A stretch of 64,000 nt of DNA from NCBI GenBank assembly GCA_024734495.1, contig JALMQS010000681.1:5147353-5211352 (forward strand), in the 5' to 3' direction. The notes beneath the pieces were generated by a model. That model saw only the letters and a list, made by a program, of their open reading frames with translations, searched no databases and was not told the DNA's origin. The stretch is from Forficula auricularia. Lineage: Eukaryota > Arthropoda > Insecta > Dermaptera > Forficulidae. This document shows, piece by piece, positions 1 through 10,919 of the stretch; the first letter of the stretch is position 1, and every line of letters starts with the position of its first letter. Position numbers and translations under genes: made by a program.

Positions 1-65
1 TGCAAAGTCTATTATATAGAGTTGAAATATGATAAAAAAATTGCAAACTAAAAACACATGAAAAA
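1..65. repeat. Interspersed repeat fragment, copy 1
   Basis: The first ~65 bases closely match 49737-49805: both read GCAAA-TCTATTATATAGA, then GAAATATG, an A-run, TTGCAAA and AAAACACATGAAA. The window starts inside this copy, so its full length is unknown. No coding content or terminal repeat is visible and the family is not recognised. Confidence 0.6.
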
Positions 66-1304
66 GAATTCTACTCTCAATCTCCCAGGGGTTAAGTTGA
101 GAATCTACGACTCTGAATGGAGATAATCTGGTTTCAGACCGTGGGTTATTTAATTATAGGCGATTCTAAGATAAAAAGTTGGTGCGCCATTGGCATAGAG
201 ATTCATAGATAGTTACGTGATTTTTCGTTGTGTCAGTAGAAACGGTGTACACCGAGGCTATATTATTCCCTTATCTATATACAGGTACATACTATATTGA
301 ATTTAAATAATTTTCCAATTAATATTGGTTCGAACCATCGAACACAATTTCCAAGACAAATTCAAACCAGCCGCTTCAAATCATCATTTGAAAATCCCGC
401 GTTGGTCATTCCCAAAATTGCAAAGATTTAATAAATAATTATATACATATTTATAATTATTTGTAAGTGTAAAGACTTGCCCTGAATTAAGGCAAAATTA
501 AGATACCATTTTATTAATTTCCAACTTGACTTACATAGTCACCCCCCAACATCCGACTTACCAAACTACAAGCCAACTCTTCCTTCTTCATTCGACAGTC
601 ATCAGACAACCACATATTTATAAGTATAAAAATCCAATATTTTTATAATTCAATTGCTTATCAAAGCAATATTCAAATTCAGCAGAGAAGCATTCAAATT
701 AATATTAGATCATCGTAATATCCTCAGGCCAACACTGGTTTATTTCACCTAAAAGCTATATCAATAACATTTAAAAAACACCTCTGAATCATCAGATAAA
801 GGACATCAGCTTGATTAAACCCGTATACTCAAATAAATTATCCTGGACAGCGAACAGACGCCAAAGAACCATCTTTGGGACGGATCATTTCACCAGAAAA
901 ATATATTTAGAATCATTTGTATCTATAAATTCATTAGCAGAATTTATGACTCTGCTAATTGAATGGAATCAGGTTTTTCCTTAATTCATAATTACATAAA
1001 GTTACATATTACACAATAATCCCAGTTTATATATAAAAATTTTTTCTTTAAGTTACTTATATATAAATACAACACTGTGTTATATTTTATTTCTCATAAA
1101 TCTGTTAATCTTTTATATACATTTTCATCATTGTTAATTAAAAACTCTTTGCAACCAAATCCTTTGTAATTATTTGGGTACGCCTTCTTTCCACACACAC
1201 ACACTTTGAATCAGTAACATGCTACATTCCACTGGGTTTTGATATATTCCCGTCGAAGACTCATTCGTTTGCCTTAGGTCAAAAGACCCCTCAGAGCTTC
1301 CGAA
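66..1304. other. Unassigned AT-rich sequence
   Basis: No gene, terminal repeat or recognisable element was found here. The part from about 340 to 900 has somewhat more balanced composition and could be an eroded retroelement, but no domain could be read from it. Confidence 0.4.
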
Positions 1305-1565
1305 ACAAATATATTAAAGAATAATTAATATATTAAAGAGAATTGTTTTTGATCGCGTTGTTAAACAAGATATATATATCGTTAGACCACTGCTGGTTGA
1401 GGCTATTGGAGCCTGCTGAATCTTAAGTCTGGACCAAGAGAGAATGAAAAAGACATGATCCATCTAGCTCTGATCCAGCATCATTTCGCGATTAGCCCGC
1501 ATGACGCTTTATACCAAACACTGATATGGATCACCAAATGGATTTGTAGTCTGAGATGTTTACAT
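1305..1565 (+). repeat. Conserved ~240-bp repeat family R, copy 1
   Basis: This segment aligns with 35205-35445 (same strand), 19868-20105 (opposite strand) and the loop of the hairpin at 53509-53750. Shared blocks in order are: an AT-rich head with ATATTAAAGAATAATT, AGAATT then GATCGCG, CTTAAGTCTGGAC, CATGATCCAT, AGCCCGCATGAC and GGATCACCAAAT. The blocks stay conserved while the spacers drift, which suggests structure or function rather than coding. No tRNA A/B boxes or open frame were seen. The family is not identified. Confidence 0.65.
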
Positions 1566-2009
1566 ATATTGAACGCTAAGCATGCCACGATATAGTTTTT
1601 TTAACTTTGGAAACAATTAATTTCCCGCCATGGTAATCCGATTACTATTAAATGACTGCAATACTAAATGAAATTTCTTCCCTTATTAAAATATCATATA
1701 TTTAGTAATATATATATTAAAAAACAGTTTCACAGATTACATTATTAAATTTATATTATACTTCAATACTCTAATTAAAATATAATATTAGTTTAAATAT
1801 TTTAATTAATTATCATTTTCATTAAATAATGATAATATTTTTATATATCTACTATTATTATATTATAATATTTTCTGTATTAAAGCTATTATTATTAGCC
1901 TTCTTGAAATATTTTTTTCCTTTTTTTTTTACATATATAAATAAATACCTACTTTTAATCCCTACTCTATTCTCACACAGTTTTTGCAAATGTCTTGCTT
2001 CAATTAATT
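1566..2009. other. Unassigned AT-rich sequence
   Basis: Very AT-rich, low-complexity sequence. Nothing recognisable was found. Confidence 0.4.
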
Positions 2010-2063
2010 ATGAAGCTTCTCGGCACACCTCGGGAGCCGCGGCGCACATTTTGGGAACCTCTA
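2010..2063 (-). mobile_element. hAT-type terminal end (solo)
   Basis: The segment ends in GGGAACCTCTA preceded by GGAGCCGCGGCGCAC. Read on the minus strand this is TAGAGGTTCCCAAAATG followed by GCGCCGCGG, a typical hAT terminal inverted repeat of the kind also seen at 50540-50570. No matching left end or 8-bp duplication was found upstream, so this appears to be the remaining end of a decayed element. Confidence 0.55.
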
Positions 2064-2890
2064 ATTTAAAGAATTCATTATAAATGGTTGAATTTTGTCG
2101 CTTGATGATTTTCCATATATCCCCCCAAACAAATTAATGAATATCTTTTCATTAAAAAAAAGTTATTTATTCCTGAATTATTAACTCTGTTGATGACGGT
2201 GGGGAAATAAGGACAGGAATTTCCTTTTAGTTTTTTGACATTTATTTTTTTTTCCTCTCCTCTCTGGTTTTACGAATTTGTTTATTTTCTAAAAGAGATG
2301 CTTTTAAACCACAAGACCCTCCCCCATCCTTCTCACACTTTCTTCGTTCTCTTCACTTTCTTTACCACCTCTCTCCCCCCCGTCATAGTACATATCCAAT
2401 TCATTCTCCACGCCTGCTCTCATAGATTTTTTTTATTCGGCAAACTAGAAAAAAAAAATAAAGTGAAAAAACGCAGTGAAGACAAAAAAATCCAAAACTA
2501 AAGCGACAAATCACATTTAGGAAAGCGTGGATGGAGGTTTATTTTCAAACTTCTAGGACTCTGTCAATAGCAATACAATTTAAGGACTAGTCATATATTA
2601 GATTTATCTCAATAAAATAACAAAATGAAAGAATAGAAAAAAAACAATAAAAATATCCAGCCAAGTGCGAATTGGACTCTCACACCAAAAGTTCAATAAC
2701 TACTACTATCTGAATGACTTGTCGGCCCGGTTAGAGGCCAGCAGCAGCAGAAAAATCTTCCAAATTACTTGAGATATAAAATTCGGTACCCAGCCCATGC
2801 CTAGCCCACGCGCGGGCTATTTTGTAAAACTTAAATTTTGGCACATTCACATAAACAATTTTCCCTTTCTTTTCTTTTATTCTATATAAG
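2064..2890. other. Unassigned sequence with a pyrimidine-rich island
   Basis: Positions about 2250-2420 are strongly C/T-rich on the plus strand (runs such as CTCCCCC) within AT-rich flanks. No gene or terminal repeat is visible. Apparent frames here are composition artefacts. Confidence 0.35.
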
Positions 2891-2892
2891 TA

Positions 2893-3980
2893 GGGTAAAT
2901 CGGGGACAGACGCCACACTTGGGAGAGATGCCGCACCCCTTGTAGTTCAAAAAGTACCAGCTAGATTCTAGCGCAGGCCAGTCCGCCTTATCAGTTGGAC
3001 GTTTATATTTATATGATAGGAAAACTGTTTTTATCTGATTGTGAAGAATATTTTACTGACTACAAGCTAAAATCAAAGGTAACACTCTCATTACACACTC
3101 TAAAGTTTTTCTTAAGCTTCACTTATGAATTTATTAAGAGCTAATATTTTAAATATTCGAATAAAGTCAAATAGATAGTAAACATCGAACCCTTTAGTGA
3201 GGTTATGAGTCGGTTTTTGGTTTGTTTGCTACTAATCGAGGCAAGAGGGAGGGTGTGGCATCTCACTCGTACTAAATGGGAGAGATGCCTCACTGCGATG
3301 AAAACTACTCTTCAACTTCCAAGAAATGTGATTTTTTTCGTTGTGCAACATGCCAGATATGGCTTCTTGAGGACTGCACTATTTTGAAGAATTTTGTATC
3401 GATTGTCGGTGGAGGCCAAAATAGAAAAATTTCTAAAAAAGACTAAACATTGTCCAATTATTATTGTTTTCATTTGGCAAAATATTGTTTACAATCTTTA
3501 AAGAACTTTCTATGTTCAAAATATATATTATATTTTTAGCTTTTTTATACCTAAAAAATTTTTTTAGTACTTAAATACTTTTAATAACAATGTTTTTACT
3601 ACTATTGTAATTTGTAATTTAAAGAGGTGTGACATCTCCCCTGGCACCTGTGGGCGAGACGCCACAGATCAACGTTTTACAAATAAATCTTTTCTACTTA
3701 TTATACTGTTTTTAATTTAATAATAACCCATTACACACTTAATATCGAATGATGGCGGACTCCTTTGAGGTTACGGCGACCAAGGTTTGCAACGCACTGC
3801 CACTCAACGTGAGGAAGATTGGGCACCCTGAAGCATTCGAGGCAGAACTTCGCAAGCACCTAGCTTAATATTTTAGTTCTATTTTCTGTTTTTGTATCCT
3901 ATATCTTGTCATTATTATTTTTTTACTCTCGTTATAGGTATATATATGTATATATATATATATCTCTCCCGGATTTGCCC
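2893..3980. mobile_element. TIR DNA transposon remnant (GGGTAAATC ends)
   Basis: The left end reads TA-GGGTAAATCGGGGACAGA and the right end, reverse-complemented, reads TA-GGGCAAATCCGGGAGAGA, so ~16-bp imperfect terminal repeats are bounded by TA. Inside, the phrase GTG(T)GGCATCTC recurs several times near both ends, suggesting subterminal repeats. Ends of this type with a TA duplication suggest a Tc1/mariner-pogo or related superfamily. No transposase frame survives. Confidence 0.5.
3749..3868 (+). pseudogene. LINE reverse transcriptase C-terminal remnant
   Basis: An open frame of 39 codons ends in TAA at 3866-3868. It encodes VTATKVCNALPLNVRKIG, then a Phe-containing segment and LRKHLA before the stop. 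This resembles the end of CR1/Jockey-type LINE ORF2 proteins, where a W/CN-xLP-xxVR motif is followed ~20 residues later by the final KxHL. Upstream LINE sequence was not found, so this is a short 5'-truncated or eroded piece. It lies inside the TIR remnant at 2893-3980. Assignment rests on that short motif alone. Confidence 0.45.
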
Positions 3981-4239
3981 TACTAACAAGTAAATTAGAT
4001 AAAAAGCCTTAGAAATAACATAAATAGAATCAGGCAACACAGTTTTAAAACAATAGAACGGAATACTTTTGCTTATACATCTTTACATATAGAAATTTCA
4101 AATTTAAAGAAAAGGAAAGGAAATTGTTTATGTGAATGTGCCAAATTTTTTGAAATTTAAGTTTTTTATGGTCTTCAATGGTAACAGAGATAAAAGAAAT
4201 ATACTTAAGACGAATGTGTGATATAACTATTTGAAGCCC

Positions 4240-4275
4240 TGAAGAAGTCGGCAAAGTCGACGAAACGTTTGTGGA
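4240..4275 (+). ncRNA. Hammerhead-like motif (candidate), locus a
   Basis: CTGAAGA at 4240-4246 is followed by an extra A, a GTCG/CGAC hairpin and GAAACGTT (GAAA at 4262-4265). This fits the hammerhead core CUGANGA - stem II - GAAA with a self-complementary ACGT as a possible intermolecular stem III. Pairing of stem I around the core is weak here. The downstream text (GTCCTTATTTCCC) also follows the minus-strand motif at 26363-26389, so both are copies of one family, probably Penelope-like. Confidence 0.4.
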
Positions 4276-4528
4276 AAAATAAAATACATCAGACAAAAAC
4301 TTGTCCTTATTTCCCACATAAATTTTCAAATTAATAAAAATTGATGTGGAGCCTTAGGCAGTAGAACCCTTATATCTAAAGACTATACAACACCAATTCA
4401 AGGTGAACACAGAAACTATTCTTTCCAGAAAAATCTCATTATCCTGGCCGAAAATCTTAACTGGAATCCAAGTTTCATAATCTTCTTAGCTCTGCGGTCC
4501 AGATAATTCGTATAACAATATAAATCAT

Positions 4529-4531
<3 letters not shown>

Positions 4532-4566
<35 letters not shown>
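4532..4566 (+). repeat. Poly-A tract
   Basis: An uninterrupted run of about 34 A residues. It could be the tail of a decayed retroelement on the plus strand, but no element is recognisable upstream. Confidence 0.7.
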
Positions 4567-4571
<5 letters not shown>

Positions 4572-4768
4572 TAATTAAAATAATATACAACCAGATCTTT
4601 TAAGTGTCACGTTTATTTATAAGTATGTAAGGTTGACCAAGGATTTGTTTGTCCATCACTTGTTCAAGTCATTTTAGCCTTACAGCCAAAATGTCTGTCA
4701 GAATGCTACTTTTGAGGGCTGCACACTTATCCAACAGTTGGTTGATTTAGCAAATATATTTTATAGTT

Positions 4769-4932
4769 AGTTAGTTACTTTCTGTATTTCCTGAAGATGG
4801 GTTGATAGCCTGAAATATATATATTGAAAAAGAAAAAAAAAAAAAATTTAATTTTAATGTGAAATAAGTGACCCAGTATCCTTAACTCATAGTAAATCCA
4901 TATTAAATAAAATATTTATTTACTCTTATCTT
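4769..4932 (+). mobile_element. Retrozyme-like short insertion E1 with hammerhead motif
   Basis: A 164-bp insertion is flanked by an exact 12-bp duplication TATTTTATAGTT (4757-4768 and 4933-4944; the right boundary is ambiguous by up to 3 bases). It starts AGTTAGTTACTTTCTG, contains a hammerhead-like core at 4791-4815, an A-rich stretch, then AATGTGAAATAAGTGAC and CTTAACTCATAGTAAAT, and ends in TTTACTCTTATC. The same sequence forms the sense half of the insertion at 26930-27216. It has no coding capacity. The target duplication length fits target-primed reverse transcription. Penelope-like retroelements are the likely helper because they carry hammerhead motifs and mobilise small retrozymes. 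Confidence 0.65.
4786..4831 (+). ncRNA. Hammerhead ribozyme candidate, locus b
   Basis: The core is CTGAAGA (4791-4797), one extra T, a GGG/CC hairpin and GAAA (4812-4815). After GAAA, TATATATAT can form a minimal stem III by pairing with itself, leaving a plausible cleavage position before GAAAAAG. That GAAA can pair with TTTC immediately upstream of the core, giving stem I. The invariant C3, U4, G5, A6, G8, A9, G12, A13 and A14 positions are all present. The extra base after A9 is shared by the other loci in this window. Confidence 0.5.
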
Positions 4933-4944
4933 TATTTTATAGTT

Positions 4945-5699
4945 TGACCTGAGAGAAACAAACAGAGAAGATGATCTAAGTTAAATGAAACGTTTCTCTA
5001 GAAATCATAGATAAATTAACAAATAAATAAATAATTAAAATTGTTTTCAATATGAGAATAGAAATTTTAATTGAATATAAATAAATAATAAATAAATATA
5101 ATTGTGGACGATAAGCAAGAAGATGATAATACAATTTTGGTAATATTTGAGAGTGGTTGGTTGTCCATTTCATTTTCCAATATTTGAAATTTGGTCCAAT
5201 TTGCCTACCAAATGATTTCACAGGGAATTATGAAATTGAAGTGTTGCTAGAGTTCTAAACTGGATTACCTCGGGTCCATTTTTTTTTTTTTATTCACTTG
5301 TGTATTTACCGTTGCTTCCACTTCAACTTTGTTTATCGGATATGTTTGGTTGATTTTAGGTTAGTGCTTGAAAATCCAACGTGCCATGTTTTAGCATGCA
5401 AATGTGTTTTCCCATGATGACGTTCAAGAGTCAAACTATTTGTTATGTCTACGAACACAAGCCCAGGTCTTCTTTACATATTATAATTAGGTTAATTCAA
5501 ATTATTTTTTAATGAAATTCATTTAGGAACTAAATTAAAAAAATCAAACATGGGGTTGTGGGGAGGGGGGCTCTAATGGAAATTATCAAATAAGTCCTAA
5601 ACAATTAATTTTACGGCGAATTCTGTTAGAATCAAAGTTGTAGAAGAAGTGATTTTTGACAACTTTCGTTTAATGAAATTTCAAAAAAACTCCCTTAAG
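4945..5699. other. Unassigned sequence
   Basis: AT-rich sequence without a recognisable gene, terminal repeat or RNA motif. Confidence 0.35.
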
Positions 5700-6000
5700 G
5701 GGGGGGGGGAGGTTCAAAAAGTGAAAATTCTATCGCTTTGAAGGAAACTCAACCAAAATTTGTATACATTATCTGTAGGCTCCCAAAAAAGTAGAAATGC
5801 AAAAACTTGTCACCCAAAATGGGAGAAGGGGTCAAAAAATTAAAAGTCCAAGCCTTTGATCCAAACTCAATCAAGTTTTGTACACATAATCTGTGGGCCT
5901 CTAGGGATGTAGAAATGCAAAAATTAACCACTCGACAGAGAGAGTGAAAAAATGAAAATTCTAGACTTTTGGACCAAACTTAACCAAAATTTGTGGAAAT
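5700..6000. repeat. ~116-bp tandem repeat, about 2.5 units
   Basis: Successive units carry AAAATTCTA or AAAAGTCCA at about 5724, 5840 and 5955, each followed by a variant of CCAAACT(T/C)AA(C/T)CAA and TTTGT. Reverse-complement relatives occur at 49880-50160, and shorter relatives in the MITEs at 30480 and 52200. This is a dispersed tandem repeat unit, not coding. Confidence 0.6.
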
Positions 6001-6424
6001 CAATAGAAAGCAGGTACATATAGAGAAACAACTCTGCTACTCTCGGCAAAACAAAATCTTTTCAATTAAAACAAAGTACCTACATCAAATGGAAAAAGAA
6101 TTAATCCTCTACCAGTGTTGGTGAGGTTCGGAGAATGACCAGGGGGCATGTATAGGGTTGGCGGGATATATGATGACCGCAAGTGGCTCCAGGATGCAAG
6201 GATAGGTTTAGTGAGATGAAAAGGGATTAGAGGAGGCTAGCAAGAGGCCGTCAGTAAATAAAACCAAAATTCAGTTTTATGGCAAATCGAAATTATGGAA
6301 GACCATTTGGAGCATAAAGAGACCTTGAGAAGGCGGTTTGAGGTCCAGGGGGCGAAGTCCCCTGCCTATTAACAGGACCTCCGAATGCGGTCTTCGCAGT
6401 TATTAAAATCTAAAAAGTCTAAAC
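6001..6424. other. Unassigned, relatively GC-rich sequence
   Basis: About 6120-6400 is richer in G than its surroundings and contains a short hairpin around CAGGGGGCGAAGTCCCCTG. No coding frame or terminal repeat could be assigned. The phrase CTGCTACTCTCGGCAAAA near 6032 occurs again inverted near 6860. Confidence 0.35.
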
Positions 6425-7718
6425 CAGGTCTGTTCAAACGGCGGCCCAGCACGGCAATTAATGAGGCCCGACATAAAACTATAAATTTCCTTAAAACATT
6501 TTTATGTTACTGATACAATTTGACCTGATAATATTTTTTCTAAAATAAGAAGAAATTAGAAAATCCCCTAAAAGGTTTCGAAAAATTAAAGGCAGATTTT
6601 CAATTTTCAATGTGAAAAAATCGATATCGAGATTTCCGAAAAAATAATCACAATTTTGGCATATTTTGAACCATTTTTATTAGATTTAAATATTTTAACT
6701 GCAAACTTTCTGATTAAATATATGGCACTGCAATCAGACATGAAACTGAAATAAATATTTAATAATGTCTCTTTATTAAAATTTCATAAAAATGTTCTAC
6801 CCAGAAACAAATATTCCTCCTGGCCTAACAATAATTATTCATTTTTTAAAATGAAAGTTTTTGCCGAGAGTAGCAGAATTTTTATATATTGAAGGAGACA
6901 ATAAAAGAGTGTGTCTTCTGCTGGGATTGTAAATTTTATTTATTTATAACGAGACTATAGTTTCGTTATAAATAAATAAAATTTATAATTCCAGCAGAAG
7001 ACACACTCTTTTATTGTCTCCTTCAATATTAATTTTTTAGAAATATGAATTTACATATACCTACCTAAAGCTATTTTTGAGAATAAAATTCACTAAAATC
7101 CAAATTATAAACTCAACTATCAGGTGACAAAAATAACCCAGTTTAGAATACCTAATTAAAAATATTTTTTATCTCATATTTCCATTTTTTTAAATATTTA
7201 TTATTTCAGTATTTAAAAATCTAAAAAAAATGACTAAAAAGTGCGTGGATAGAATGATCTCTCTTTCTTTATAGCAGCTAAGGCAAGGATTTAAATACAA
7301 GTTCAGACATGTTTTAGAATAGAAGAAGTTAATTTCTTAATTTCTATTAATCTAGGAATGGCCTTTTGTCTATTTCGCTTGGACTAATTGGTTACTCGAT
7401 ATTATATATAGAGAGAACATTCAATTAATTCAATAATTTGGAAATGTTAAGAAATAATTAAACTCGATATACATATTTCTAAAAGACTTCAAATTGCTAA
7501 TAGAAGTAGATAAATGATTTAAAAACAAAATCCTGAAGGAAAAGAACTCAAAGATTATAATGCTATGATATTTTTGCTTTTTTTATCTTGGTGGATAATC
7601 TCATTGTTCTACATTATTAGCTATATTTTTATTAACAAATATCAATGGAATTAGTAAATTTAGGCATTTTTTTCCCTTCAAATGCGAGCCGTGTAAGCCA
7701 AAAGGTTGGACACCCCTG
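6425..7718. mobile_element. hAT transposon (1.29 kb, non-autonomous)
   Basis: The element is bounded by an exact 8-bp duplication GTCTAAAC (6417-6424 and 7719-7726). The left end is CAGGTCTGTTCAAACGGC. The right end, reverse-complemented, is CAGGGGTGTCCAACCTTT. These are classic hAT ends. No transposase frame remains. A 145-bp near-perfect hairpin (6886-7030) sits inside. The segment 7230-7390 resembles part of the hAT-like family at 14841-15846 (TGCG-GGATAGAA followed by a TTCAGACATG-type block). Confidence 0.8.
6886..7030. repeat. Near-perfect palindrome with ~66-bp arms
   Basis: The arms (6886-6951 and 6964-7030) read ATATTGAAGGAGACAATAAA out to TTATAACG and back, with a ~12-base centre GAGACTATAGTTT. 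The arms are nearly identical, so the inversion is young or maintained. The palindrome is nested in the hAT element. Confidence 0.8.
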
Positions 7719-7739
7719 GTCTAAACTATCTTTATTGCT

Positions 7740-7960
7740 TTTTTTTTATTTATGTATTATCACCGGAACAAAGTCCATTTCGACAACACATGAGTAAAGT
7801 TTTAGTAGGGTTAGTGAGGGAGCGGAGTTTTAGGCGGTAGAAATTTTTATATGCCAGCCAGGCTCGAACCCGGGTTTCCCACTTGAACATGGTCATCAAC
7901 GATGCTGAAGCGAGCCCAGCGCCTTAGCCAGTTCGGACAACCCGACTCCCCATATTTGTT
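7740..7960 (-). mobile_element. tRNA-derived SINE
   Basis: Read on the minus strand, the sequence has TGGCTAAGGCGCTGG (A-box-like) and, ~50 bases on, CCCGGGTTCGAGCCTGG containing the B box GGTTCGAGCC. This resembles a tRNA head with a long variable arm (serine/leucine-like). The body continues to a T/A-rich end near 7740. The 5' end (CGGGTTGTCCGAACTGGC) is at the right. Target duplications were not resolved. Confidence 0.6.
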
Positions 7961-8512
7961 GCTAAAAGCTAAAGAAATTTAAAATATTAATCTTCTACTT
8001 TGATATATTTTTGTTTTCTGAAAATTATGTTTATGTATTACCAATACTTAATCTAATAGAGTATTTAAATCCTTTGAAAAATATTCCAGGTTTGTTAATT
8101 ATAAATCTGGTCACTTTGTACGTAAATAAAATCCAAAATTCGAATAGAATATTAAATAGCGGTTCTATAGGACACAGAGAATCAGCCTTATAAAATCTAG
8201 GCTAATTGCGTTCTCTTTTTATTTTACCATGATAACAACAAACAAGTGCCACTTTATTTTGGTGAGCGTGTAACATGCACCAGGTCAACGCTCGCCAAAA
8301 AATAGAAAAGTCTAATTTGCAAAAATATATCAATGATATTATTACATTTAATTCAAAGATATTATTACAATTAAAATATTTACAACTCATAAATCTTTAT
8401 AAACTTAAATAAACAGCAACGGATAGTTGCTAAACTTTATCCAAATTCATTTGAAATATTAATATGTTTATTCCTTTATTATTACTCAGATATCACTTGC
8501 AATTTGCAGTTC
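7961..8512. other. Unassigned AT-rich sequence
   Basis: No gene, terminal repeat or RNA motif was recognised. Confidence 0.35.
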
Positions 8513-8870
8513 ATGTTGAGTTTAATTCAAAAATAATGATCTATTCTCATTTAACAGTCGAGAAATAACAATTCTACATTGGATTTTTGACGTTTCGGTT
8601 ATTATTGGTAACCATTGCTAAAGACATGGAGGAATCGACTTAAAATCAAAAATAGCAATTGATTCTCATCTATTACTTGAGGAATAATAATTCTACATTA
8701 GATTTTTGACCCTTCGATTATTATTGGTAACCATTGCTGAAGACATGGAGGAATCGACTTAAAATCAAAACTAACTATCGATTATTATCTAATACTAGAG
8801 GAATAATCTTATTGCATTCCATTTTTGATGTTTTGATCTATTAATGGCAACTTCTACGTGGAAGAATCAA
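8513..8870 (-). repeat. 119-bp tandem array, three units, with GAAACGTC motif
   Basis: GATTTTTGAC-type blocks begin at 8582, 8701 and 8820, a period of 119 bp. Each unit carries ATTATTGGTAACCATTGC and GGAATCGACTTAAAATC. On the minus strand a unit reads GGTTACCAATAATAACC-GAAACGTC, a hairpin joined to the same GAAACGTC found in the hammerhead-like loci. CTGANGA is not preserved. The third unit is degenerate (GTGGAAGAATC and TTTTGATG variants). Tandem short units with this motif resemble Penelope-like pseudo-LTR repeats or retrozymes. One further unit lies at 45127-45270. Confidence 0.6.
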
Positions 8871-8929
8871 CTTAAAATCAAAAAGACTAAATTCTTTTTT
8901 GGTAAACAACTCAAGCTTGAAAAACATCA

Positions 8930-9560
8930 AAAAAATAACGCAATTGCTATGGTTACTTATAAAATTTCCTCCCAAATTTTTAGCATTTCACAGAGAGAAG
9001 CCTATCCATTCTTACTTAAGCAAGGTTAAATGAGCTATATTAAAACGATCCAATGAATAAATTTTAAAGAATTTAAAATAAAAAATTAAAAAAAGGTACT
9101 ATATTACTCTAGAAATTTCATCAAAATTGGTTAAGTCATTTTCAAAATATTTAGAAAAAACTAAAAAAGTACTGAAATAAAGTACTAATGTTTGAGGGCC
9201 GATATGTACCAAAAACTAATCAGCGCTTCATTTTGTTAAACTAATGGTAGGTTTTCAATTTCATTTCAATCGGTGCAACGGTGTGGAAAAAATCGTCTGC
9301 CAAAAAAACGATAACATACATCCATCCATTCATCCATCCGCACGCACTAAATGAAAAAATCGCACTTTTTGGCCTCTCGACGAGACCCCATGTAATTTTT
9401 GTCAAAACAGTCACGTGCTAAAATTCAACCTAATTGAATACTACAATTTGTGACTTTAATTGAGACCATGGGTTCCGTAGTCTTTACCTGAGGACCCTTT
9501 GAAATCACGCTTGCCGCGAGACCGATTACAATACTTTCCCCATGCTTCGCATTGGATAAA
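8930..9560. repeat. Interspersed repeat K, copy 1
   Basis: This segment aligns with 45290-45935. Shared blocks include CAATTGCTAT-GTTA, AAATTTCCTC, TATGTACCAAAAACTAATCA, TTTTCAATTTCATTTCAATC, GAGACCATGGGTTCCGTAGT and GCG-GACCGATTA. No open frame or terminal repeats were found. At both loci it lies directly to the right of the 119-bp GAAACGTC repeat, so the two may form one element. Confidence 0.6.
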
Positions 9561-10248
9561 ATAAAAATTCTACACTGTATTATATACAAATTATAAATCT
9601 TGCAGTTGTAGCTTTGATAGACATATGATGAAAGATTGTTTGGATCATTTTATCTAAAGAGAAATTAGAAAATTATTCATAATATCTTAGCGTGTTTAGT
9701 GTCATTTTTAAATGAAGATTTGATTCTTTGATGGTTGAGTGTTTGTTTATCTGTAGAAGACTGAAACTAATATGAGACATTTTAATCAGAATGCACAAGG
9801 TTCCCATGCCTAATTCTGGAGTCGTTTTCAAACACTTAAGAATCAAAAGTTTTTATGTGAATATCACTTTTTGTAATTGTTGGTAGATACTGAAAGAATG
9901 GATCATGCCATTGTTATGAGTGCAAAGTAGCAAGAATCTCTAGTGGTTTCGATTTATATTTGTCGAAAACTGAACGAGTCTAGAAGCCGAAACGCTATAA
10001 TCTAAATTTAAAAATTGTTTTAAAATTTTCACGTAGAATGTCCTGAGTATATGGTGTATAATAAGAGAAATTTCGTACAAATTAATTAAAGGGTGTATAT
10101 TGAGACTTCTATTTTTTGACCCGCACCCCTATTTTATACCTCCCCCCCCCCCCCAAAAAAAAAAAAATATCTCTCTTTATTATAGGTTTCATTTTATAGT
10201 ATATTTCATTTTTCTTGTTTGTTGGTTTGTTTTATTTTAGTTTGAAAA
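9561..10248. other. Unassigned sequence
   Basis: No recognisable feature apart from a C-run and A-run near 10141-10168. Confidence 0.35.
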
Positions 10249-10890
10249 TCTTTCTAAAAAGGGTGCGGATAGAAAGTTTTAACTCCTTCCTGCTAGATAT
10301 ATCTTACAGTTCAAGCAAGTAAAAAACAAATCCAGACGAGTTTTAGTCGAATCAAAATTGTTCTCGCTGAAGAACTATTAAAATAATAATAATACAAAAA
10401 AATGATTAAAAATAAACAATTGTTGAATAATTTCAAGGGACAATTAAAATGAATTATTTTTTCCAAAAGGATGCTGATAGAAGATTTCAAATCCCTGCAT
10501 GGTATATCTTTCAAAGACAAGTTCAGACGAGTTTTAGCCGAATAAAAATTGTTCTCACTGAGGAACTATTAAAATAGTAACAATTCAAAAAATGATTAAA
10601 TAAAGATGATTCTATAATCTTTGGAATAATCCATTTCTAAAAACTCTCAAAATATATGATCAGAAATAACTAAGAGTTCTCTAGACAAGTCAAAGCTTTC
10701 TTATAGCAATAGAATTAGGAGAAATTTAAGATTTTCTTATAGAATAGGCTGATTTATTGTGGAAGATGGTCGATTTTCATCTCAGAATCTGGGTATTTTA
10801 AGTCACAAAATTTAATTTCTGACTACTACCCTCTCTCACACAAAGCAGTATCCGTTTGAGGCGAAGGTCGAAAAATATACTTTTATTAAA
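10249..10890. mobile_element. hAT-like non-autonomous family H, truncated copy A
   Basis: The sequence is nearly identical to 15070-15710: GGGTGCGGATAGAA, CCAGACGAGTTTTAG, AAAATTGTTCTCGCTGA, ACTCTCAAAATATATGATC and CAAAGCAGTATCCGTTTGAG. Both ends are missing compared with copy B. An internal block of ~190 bp is duplicated in tandem (10260-10440 and 10450-10620), as in copy B but not in copies C and D. Confidence 0.65.
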
Positions 10891-10919
10891 AAGAATTTAC
10901 TTTTTTAGGGACGAATCCA

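Noticed and set aside
1370..1560. 5S rRNA-derived origin for repeat R (GGATGGATCACC resembles a 5S phrase)
   Set aside because: The rest of the repeat does not align with 5S box A, intermediate element or box C in order.
5700..6000. A coding tandem-repeat protein
   Set aside because: The 116-bp unit length is not a multiple of three and all frames contain stops.
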